A program made the translations under genes and the position numbers. A stretch of DNA of 10,333 bases from an uncultured Clostridium sp. (GTDB lineage: Bacteria > Bacillota > Clostridia > Lachnospirales > Lachnospiraceae). The stretch covers positions 1 to 10,333 of the forward strand of contig URUX01000080.1 in assembly GCA_900551135.1 (NCBI GenBank), read 5' to 3'. Below are positions 5,629 to 10,333 of the stretch, in pieces (position 1 is the first letter of the stretch; every line of letters begins with the position of its first letter). The notes under the pieces were generated by a model that saw only the letters and a list, made by a program, of their open reading frames with translations, had not been told where the DNA came from and made no database searches.

Positions 5629-6987
5629 ATGGAGTTAAAACGAGATATTTACAAACAATTACTGGATTGGAAGAAACGGGATTCTCACAAGGTTTTGGAA
5701 CTTAGGGGAGCACGTCAGGTAGGAAAGACCTATATCCTGAATAAATTTGCACAGGAGAATTATCCGATTTATTTATACATCAATATGGTGCAGACAACAG
5801 GGCAGGAGTTCTTGGAATGTCTGGAAAAAGCCACTGCATGGGAGCCTGGAACACCTAGAAAGGAACAGCCGCTCCATGAAGCAATGAGATTGTTCGACGG
5901 GCGCTTTCAGGACACAAAAGATACGATCGTTATCATTGACGAGATTCAGGATTCGGCGAAAGTCTATTCTCTGATTCGTCAGTTTGCCAGAGAATTTTCC
6001 TGCCATTTTGTTGTTACGGGAAGCTATCTGGGAAAAACTTTGTCCAAAGAGTATTTCCAGCCAGTTGGCGATCTGGACATTATGACACTGGATACACTGA
6101 CATTTGAGGAATTTCTGGATGCCGGAGGAAAACGGGACTTATATGATACCGTAGATTTGCTGGGAGGAAGTCCGCATAAGGACTACGATGAACTGAAGCG
6201 ATATTATGATATTTACTGTCAGATTGGTGGTTATCCTGCGGTTGTGAAAACATATCTGGAAACAAAGAGCCTGGAAGCGTGCAGGATAGAACTGGAGCGT
6301 GTGATTCATATTTTTACTGAGGAATCACAGGGTTATTTTGATGATATTCTGGATATCAATCTGTTTGAACAGCTGCTTCCGGCGGTTGCACAGACCATGA
6401 TAAGAGAGAAAAAAGGTTCGGAAGATCTAATCTCTGAATTATCAAAGATTGTTTATAAACAGGAAAGCAATCGGTTCAGTAAAAAGAGTATCAATCAGGC
6501 CATTGCATGGCTGTATCGTTCCCATATCCTGGATTTTTGCGGAAAAGCCAATGACTGTAATCCTACGGATGTTTCAGCGAACAGCCGGTTTTATTTCCTG
6601 GATATTGGAGTATGCAGAAGCTTTCTGGATATGGCAGGAGCAGATTTTTCGACGCTTCGAGGCATCATAAATGAAAATTTTGTTTATATGGATTTATTAA
6701 AACGGGTACGTTCCAGAAAAATTTCTGGAACAGCCCCCATGTTTGGCCTGTATAAAGAAGGCGAAATTGATTTTCTGGTTAACAGCAGAGAGAATTATAA
6801 AACGTATGGCATTGAAGTGAAAGCTGGAAAATCAGAAGGGAAAACGGCTCAATTACTTTTGAAGGATGGAAAAGTAGAGGCTGTTTATTTCTTGAAAGGT
6901 GATACCTATGGCGGGGTATCTGACAGAAAAATTACTGTACCGATTTATCTGGTAGGACGGTTACGATTTGATTTTGTGGATAAATAA
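5629..6987 (+). CDS. AAA ATPase with C-terminal DUF4143/PD-(D/E)XK-like domain, paralogue 1
   Basis: A 452-aa protein. It has an N-terminal AAA-type ATPase with Walker A GARQVGKT (residues 27-34), Walker B TIVIIDE (99-105) and a sensor-like VVTGSYLGK (128-136). A GGYP motif (200-203) marks the turn into a winged-helix-like middle. The C-terminal DUF4143 part has a PD-(D/E)XK-type pattern: E379 and D381 in GEIDF, then E396 and K398 in IEVKAGK. The family is widespread and its function largely unknown; a nucleic-acid target is inferred from the nuclease-like end. ATG 5629 is preceded by an AGAGG-type site. An in-frame ATG at 5578 would read through the promoter, so I reject it. It stands alone between its own promoter and the terminator at 7019-7046. 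It aligns closely with the next gene (ELxRxxYKxLLxWKK at the start) and less closely with the third. Confidence 0.88.
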   Translation: MELKRDIYKQLLDWKKRDSHKVLELRGARQVGKTYILNKFAQENYPIYLYINMVQTTGQEFLECLEKATAWEPGTPRKEQPLHEAMRLFDGRFQDTKDTIVIIDEIQDSAKVYSLIRQFAREFSCHFVVTGSYLGKTLSKEYFQPVGDLDIMTLDTLTFEEFLDAGGKRDLYDTVDLLGGSPHKDYDELKRYYDIYCQIGGYPAVVKTYLETKSLEACRIELERVIHIFTEESQGYFDDILDINLFEQLLPAVAQTMIREKKGSEDLISELSKIVYKQESNRFSKKSINQAIAWLYRSHILDFCGKANDCNPTDVSANSRFYFLDIGVCRSFLDMAGADFSTLRGIINENFVYMDLLKRVRSRKISGTAPMFGLYKEGEIDFLVNSRENYKTYGIEVKAGKSEGKTAQLLLKDGKVEAVYFLKGDTYGGVSDRKITVPIYLVGRLRFDFVDK

Positions 6988-7018
6988 AATGAAAAGTGGA
7001 GAAAAACAGGTTCATTTG

Positions 7019-7046
7019 AAAAAGACGTGGGAAACTGCGTCTTTTT
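7019..7046 (+). terminator. Intrinsic terminator after the first ATPase gene
   Basis: A perfect 9-bp stem pairs AAAAAGACG (7019-7027) with CGTCTTTTT (7038-7046) around a 10-nt loop. The T tract is part of the stem, and the A tract opposite would allow use in either direction. It separates the first ATPase gene from the promoter of the second. Confidence 0.8.
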
Positions 7047-7108
7047 CTGTACCATTTAAAGGTTTAAAGGATAGCAGAATTATTTCTGTATAAATTTGTA
7101 TGAGAGTC

Positions 7109-7128
7109 TGGTATAATGGAGACAGTGT
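7109..7128 (+). promoter_or_regulatory. Extended -10 promoter of the second and third ATPase genes
   Basis: TGG followed by a perfect TATAAT (7109-7117) is an extended -10 promoter. The -35 is weak (TATAAA, 7089-7094, 17-bp spacer). The shared 14-mer AATGGAGACAGTGT (7115-7128) spans the -10 end and likely start site, as in the promoter of the first ATPase gene. AAGGAG (7134-7139) and ATG 7147 follow. Confidence 0.65.
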
Positions 7129-7146
7129 TGGAAAAGGAGTGAAATT

Positions 7147-8508
7147 ATGCGGATTGAACTGGAAAGAACGGCATATAAAAAGCTACTCGAATGGAAGAAA
7201 AATGCAGGACGATCCACGTTGGAAGTATCAGGTGCAAAACAGGTAGGAAAGACGTATCTTGTAAATAAGTTTGCAGATAAGGAATACAAGCAGAAGATCT
7301 ATATTAATCTTCTGGAACTTTCAGGAGAACTTTTCTTAAATCAGTATGAAAAACTCTGGAGCGAAATGACGCAGGGGAAACGCTTTGAAAATCCGGTATA
7401 TGAGTTAATCCGCCGTTATGAGCCATCTTTTACTGATTCGCCGGATACAGTGGTTATTATTGATGAAATTCAGGAGTCAGCAGAAATCTATAATCGGGTT
7501 CGTGAATTTACCCGTCAGCTTTCCAGTGATTTTATTATAACAGGAAGTTATTTGGGTAGAGTGTTGAATAAGGAGTTTAAGTATTCAGCAGGAGATTTGG
7601 ATTCCATTGAAATACAAACTCTGAGTTTTGAAGAATTTTTAAGAGCAATGGGAAAATGGGAACTGTACGATCAACTGGATATTTATGGCGGCAGTGGAGA
7701 AACGGTTTACAAGGAACTGGAAGAACTTTATCAGATATACTGCACGATTGGCGGCTATCCGGCTGTGGTACTGTCTTATCTGGAACAAAAGAATATCGAG
7801 CAGTGTCAGGCAGTTCTGGAAAAGATTGTTCACCTGTTTGCTAATGAGAGCAGACGGTATTTTGAGGATATTCTGGAATATGATACGTATGAAAATATCT
7901 TTACCAGCGTAGCCAGAATTCTTGTAAAAGAGAAAAAGGGTCTGGATGCAGATAGTTTTAGCGAGGAACTGCAGAGCATAGTCGTAAAAGAATATTCCAG
8001 CAATCTTTCAAAGGCAGGGGTGAATCGTGCGATTGATTGGCTGTACAGCGCTGGGATTATTGGCTTTGCCGGAAAACTAACGGGATGTGATATACTGTCT
8101 TATAAAGCCAAATCCAGAGCCTTTTTTATGGATCTGGGATTGACAACCTATTTTTTGACCCAGACCGGATGCGCGTCAGGAGATATACAGGAAGTAGTGA
8201 ACGAGAATTTTGTATTCCTGGATTTACGCCGGCGAATTTCATTTCCAAGAGAAATTGCTTTGGAGACTCCGGCTTTTGCCACATGGGGAAACTATGAGAT
8301 CGATTTTTATGTAAAATCCATCAAAGGACAGCATACCTATGCAATAGAAGTGAAATCTGGTAAAAACAGCAGCCGGACAATGGATGAGGTGCTGGAAAAG
8401 AAGAAAGCAGATTATATTGTATATACCAAGGGGAATACCCATGGAGGGGTAAAGGATCATATCTATACAATACCGATTTATGGTTTGGCGAAATTTCGGT
8501 TTGAATGA
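7147..8508 (+). CDS. AAA ATPase with C-terminal DUF4143/PD-(D/E)XK-like domain, paralogue 2
   Basis: A 453-aa paralogue of the preceding ATPase. Motifs are Walker A GAKQVGKT (residues 29-36), Walker B TVVIIDE (101-107), sensor-like ITGSYLGR (131-138), and GGYP (202-205). The C-terminal nuclease-like set is E384 and D386 in YEIDF, then E401 and K403 in IEVKSGK. All expected residues are present, so there is no sign of decay. The region around 230-245 (ANESRRYFEDIL) is shared with the first paralogue (TEESQGYFDDIL) and looks like a feature of this local subfamily. AAGGAG seven bases upstream supports ATG 7147. It is followed after 21 bp by the third ATPase with no promoter or terminator between, so the two form an operon. 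Confidence 0.88.
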   Translation: MRIELERTAYKKLLEWKKNAGRSTLEVSGAKQVGKTYLVNKFADKEYKQKIYINLLELSGELFLNQYEKLWSEMTQGKRFENPVYELIRRYEPSFTDSPDTVVIIDEIQESAEIYNRVREFTRQLSSDFIITGSYLGRVLNKEFKYSAGDLDSIEIQTLSFEEFLRAMGKWELYDQLDIYGGSGETVYKELEELYQIYCTIGGYPAVVLSYLEQKNIEQCQAVLEKIVHLFANESRRYFEDILEYDTYENIFTSVARILVKEKKGLDADSFSEELQSIVVKEYSSNLSKAGVNRAIDWLYSAGIIGFAGKLTGCDILSYKAKSRAFFMDLGLTTYFLTQTGCASGDIQEVVNENFVFLDLRRRISFPREIALETPAFATWGNYEIDFYVKSIKGQHTYAIEVKSGKNSSRTMDEVLEKKKADYIVYTKGNTHGGVKDHIYTIPIYGLAKFRFE

Positions 8509-8529
8509 GATTAAGGAGCGGATAACAGG

Positions 8530-9888
8530 ATGACGTTGAACAATCAGTTTTTTATTCCCAATGAAATTGAATTAGAGAGAGACGTACAGCAGGAATTGCT
8601 GAGATGGAAAGAAAAACGCCATAAAACTGTACTGCAGGTAGAAGGGCCTCGTCAGGTTGGAAAAACGCATGAGGTAAAAAAGTTTGCCAGCAGTCATTAT
8701 GAACAGGTGATTTATGTGAATCTGGTTCGTGATGAGTACGGATTTGAGGATTCCATGAGTGAACCGGCTTTCATGGAGGCATACTGCAGCCGTTCAGGTC
8801 TGGGGCATTATCAGGATGATGAAACCACCATTTTGATTATTGATGAGATACAGGAAAGTCAGGCTGTGTACAATTCCATTCGTGATTTAAGAGAACGGTT
8901 AAACTGCGATATGATTGTCAGCGGAAGTTATCTGGCAAGAACCGTGAATTCAAGGGACTTCTTTTTACCGGCCGGTATCGCATATCTTCGGATGTTCCCG
9001 TTATCTTTTCAAGAGTTTTGTCGGGCAGAAGGATTAGAAGAAATCTTTGTAGGATTGAAATTAAACGGCGAGTCTGATCCGGAGGATTACGAGAAATTAG
9101 AGCAGGCATATCGGGTTTATCGGCAGATTGGCGGCTATCCGCAGGTTGTAACCACGTATTTAAACGGCCATAGTCTGGGAGACTGTCTGGATGTACTGGA
9201 AGATCTGGTTCGTACTTTTACGGCAGAGTCCAGCAGATTCTTTTCCAATAGTACGGCATTAAGTATTTTTCAGGAAGTGTACAAGGCCGTACTGGTTCAG
9301 ATGGTAGAAGAAAAGAAAGGAACCGGAAGGAATTTCATTGAAGAGGTAACGAACTTTGTGAAAGATTCTGTAAAAGAACCAGTGAGCCGGAATGAGGTGC
9401 GGACGGCAGCTTCCTGGTTACTCTATTCTGGTGTGATTGGATACTGTGATTTATATAACAATGGAGATGTGACGGATGTAGTGAGCAATCGCAGGGCGTA
9501 CTTTGCTGATACGGGAATTGCCAATTATGTAGCGGGAACTGTAGCTATCCCGGTGGATGCGATAGAGGGAATACTGACAGAAACCTTTGCTTATACAGAA
9601 TTAAACCGTCTCTATCAGTGTCCGGCCAGCAGAAAAACAGTGCTTGGAGATAAACCATGTTTTTCTGTGTGTGGAGACTATGAGTTGGATTTCGTAGTAG
9701 TTGATAAGGAACGGATCCGGTATGGCATTGAAGTAAAGAGCAGTGATAACCGGGCGAGATCTTTGCATTTTTATAAAGAAAAGGGATTTGTTGACCGGGC
9801 GTTTCGGGCTGTACCGACACATGGAGATCATGGAGAAAAGATTGAGACGATTCCAGTTTATGCGATTGGGAAAGTGTTGGAACAGTAG
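8530..9888 (+). CDS. AAA ATPase with C-terminal DUF4143/PD-(D/E)XK-like domain, paralogue 3
   Basis: A 452-aa paralogue, clearly more diverged than the other two. Motifs are Walker A GPRQVGKT (residues 39-46), Walker B TILIIDE (100-106), sensor-like VSGSYLAR (130-137), and GGYP (201-204). The C-terminal set is E385 and D387 in YELDF, then E401 and K403 in IEVKSSD. Its N-terminus carries about 11 extra residues (MTLNNQFFIPN) before the IELER that starts the alignment with paralogue 2. The ribosome binding site AAGGAG (8513-8518) is 11 bases from ATG 8530, a little far. No closer start in frame is better. It is translated from the message of the second ATPase gene. The shared fold with kept active-site residues in three different copies points to three working proteins rather than recent duplicates. 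Confidence 0.87.
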   Translation: MTLNNQFFIPNEIELERDVQQELLRWKEKRHKTVLQVEGPRQVGKTHEVKKFASSHYEQVIYVNLVRDEYGFEDSMSEPAFMEAYCSRSGLGHYQDDETTILIIDEIQESQAVYNSIRDLRERLNCDMIVSGSYLARTVNSRDFFLPAGIAYLRMFPLSFQEFCRAEGLEEIFVGLKLNGESDPEDYEKLEQAYRVYRQIGGYPQVVTTYLNGHSLGDCLDVLEDLVRTFTAESSRFFSNSTALSIFQEVYKAVLVQMVEEKKGTGRNFIEEVTNFVKDSVKEPVSRNEVRTAASWLLYSGVIGYCDLYNNGDVTDVVSNRRAYFADTGIANYVAGTVAIPVDAIEGILTETFAYTELNRLYQCPASRKTVLGDKPCFSVCGDYELDFVVVDKERIRYGIEVKSSDNRARSLHFYKEKGFVDRAFRAVPTHGDHGEKIETIPVYAIGKVLEQ

Positions 9889-9898
9889 CTTCTATAAT

Positions 9899-10015
9899 AT
9901 GATTATCGAAGAAATGAAAGAAGAGTTGGGAGAAGAACATTCAGAAGTTAAAAATTTGGTCGATGAGCTTGAGTTTGACAGTTGGAAAAAAGAGGATTAT
10001 AAGTGTTATTGGTAA
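9899..10015 (+). pseudogene. 38-codon ORF, probable C-terminal remnant of a lost gene
   Basis: ATG 9899 to TAA 10013-10015 encodes a 38-aa acidic peptide ending in FDSWKKEDYKCYW. It has a clear amphipathic, protein-like composition but no ribosome binding site. TATAAT sits directly against its ATG (9893-9898), which makes translation from there unlikely. The reading frame stays open leftwards into the ATPase gene, so the fragment looks like the tail of a gene whose front was lost when cargo was inserted or deleted. I do not recognise the family. Confidence 0.35.
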
Positions 10016-10017
10016 AG

Positions 10018-10039
10018 ATAGTGTACCAATAGTGAACCA
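10018..10039 (+). repeat. Tandem 11-bp repeat, probable integrase arm-type sites
   Basis: ATAGTGTACCA (10018-10028) is followed directly by ATAGTGAACCA (10029-10039), a 10-of-11 match. The pair lies about 60 bp inside the tRNA-Cys fragment. Short direct repeats at this distance from the core are typical arm-type binding sites of tyrosine integrases. That role is inferred from position and form. Confidence 0.5.
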
Positions 10040-10097
10040 AACCAGTGGGAAGGAAGTGGAGATGCTGATAAAATAAGGGCTGGCGGCTGATTTTACT

Positions 10098-10109
10098 ATG
10101 GTCTGCAAC
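10098..10109. other. Putative attachment-site core: element/host boundary in the tRNA-Cys anticodon loop
   Basis: Sequence from about 10100 rightwards reads as tRNA-Cys, while sequence to the left does not. The switch therefore falls at the anticodon stem-loop, a known crossover point for tyrosine integrases that use tRNA genes. The base pair next to the stem (T10099 against C10112) is mismatched, as expected if the left part of the stem belongs to the element. The exact crossover bases cannot be fixed without the other end. Confidence 0.55.
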
Positions 10110-10146
10110 ACCCTGATCACCAGTTCAAATCTGGTTGTCGCCTCTA
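10098..10146 (+). tRNA. Partial tRNA-Cys(GCA): 3' half only, from anticodon arm to acceptor end
   Basis: The anticodon loop CTGCAAC (10103-10109) carries GCA at 10105-10107. It is flanked by GGT (10100-10102) and ACCCT (10110-10114). A 4-nt variable loop follows, then a perfect T-arm: ACCAG (10119-10123), TTCAAAT loop (10124-10130), CTGGT (10131-10135). The acceptor 3' strand TGTCGCC (10136-10142) comes next with U73, the discriminator base typical of tRNA-Cys; the following CTA is not CCA. No D-arm and no proper 5' acceptor strand are found upstream. GGCGGCT (10082-10088) pairs only in part, and the spacing is too short for a whole tRNA. This is a displaced tRNA 3' half, not a working gene. 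Confidence 0.8.
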
Positions 10147-10155
10147 TCCGAAGAG

Positions 10156-10194
10156 CCTCAGAAACCTTGTAAATCAAGGCTTCTGAGGTTTTTT
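10156..10194 (+). terminator. Strong intrinsic terminator after the tRNA-Cys fragment
   Basis: CCTCAGAA (10156-10163) pairs with TTCTGAGG (10181-10188). After one A-C mismatch, CCTTG (10165-10169) pairs with CAAGG (10175-10179) around a 5-nt loop. Six T follow (10189-10194). It is most likely the original terminator of the host tRNA-Cys transcript. Confidence 0.85.
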
Positions 10195-10333
10195 CATTGC
10201 AAAATTTCATGTTTGCGCTTGTTTGCGTGGATTGTAAGTTCTTCAAAGCTGGTATGCCGCCGGACAACATTCATAAACGTAAATGGTAAATAACTCGTCG
10301 ACTTTCCTTCAACTCGATAATTCGAGATAATTG
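10195..10333. other. Presumed host intergenic sequence, no gene seen
   Basis: No coding region is supportable on either strand in this stretch. With the tRNA fragment and terminator before it, the gene-free interval runs from 10016 to the window end. The only structure is a short inverted repeat, CTCGA (10313-10317)/TCGAG (10322-10326), with GATAATT occurring at 10316-10322 and 10326-10332. Its meaning is unknown. Confidence 0.5.

Noticed and set aside
10082..10142. A complete but short tRNA formed by GGCGGCT with TGTCGCC
   Set aside because: Only six of seven pairs form with one wobble, the total of 61 nt is too short, and there is no D-arm; the left part is better read as element sequence.
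9941..10270. Minus-strand ORF of 109 codons across the element end
   Set aside because: Its middle (EATTRFELVIRVLQT) is the antisense translation of the tRNA-Cys 3' half, a known source of false proteins, and the rest spans a terminator hairpin.

Overview
The window looks like the right-hand end of an integrated mobile element, probably an integrative conjugative element or related island, in a gut Firmicute of the Lachnospiraceae/Clostridia type. The grounds are strong AGGAG-type ribosome binding sites, moderate GC, almost all genes on the + strand in tight runs, and gene families typical of such elements: DUF932, Rad52/Rad22-like, RadC/JAB, YqaJ, DUF5688 and a DHPW-type DNA methyltransferase. 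No relaxase, integrase or transposase gene lies in the window, so the element type is inferred.

Positions 1-604 hold the 3' part of a DUF932 gene, cut by the window edge. Positions 684-1138 hold a promoter, an MNT-type nucleotidyltransferase whose expected HEPN partner is missing, and a terminator. Positions 1168-3790 form a recombination operon: a Rad52/Rad22-like annealing protein, a RadC-family JAB protein, a 12-codon micro-ORF, a YqaJ-family nuclease and a small helical protein. Together they read as an element- or phage-type single-strand-annealing module (nuclease plus annealase). Positions 3793-4043 hold a candidate promoter, a 43-codon ORF that may be an antitoxin tail, and a terminator. 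Positions 4066-5516 hold a DUF5688 protein translationally coupled to a beta-type DNA methyltransferase.

Positions 5590-9888 hold three tandem paralogous AAA ATPases (452, 453 and 452 aa). Each has a C-terminal DUF4143/PD-(D/E)XK-like part with its acidic and lysine residues kept. The first is a separate unit with its own promoter and terminator. The second and third form an operon whose extended -10 promoter and following bases nearly match those of the first. This trio sits in the usual cargo position next to the element end and is the best candidate for an undescribed system; a defence or element-maintenance role is a guess only.

Positions 9899-10333 hold a 38-codon gene remnant, a tandem 11-bp repeat that looks like integrase arm sites, and the 3' half of a tRNA-Cys(GCA) gene with no 5' half, followed by a strong terminator. 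The simplest reading is that an integrase inserted the element into tRNA-Cys near the anticodon loop. This end would then be the att site carrying the displaced host 3' half, with host sequence from about 10100 onward. The reconstituted tRNA and the integrase would lie beyond the left edge of the window.
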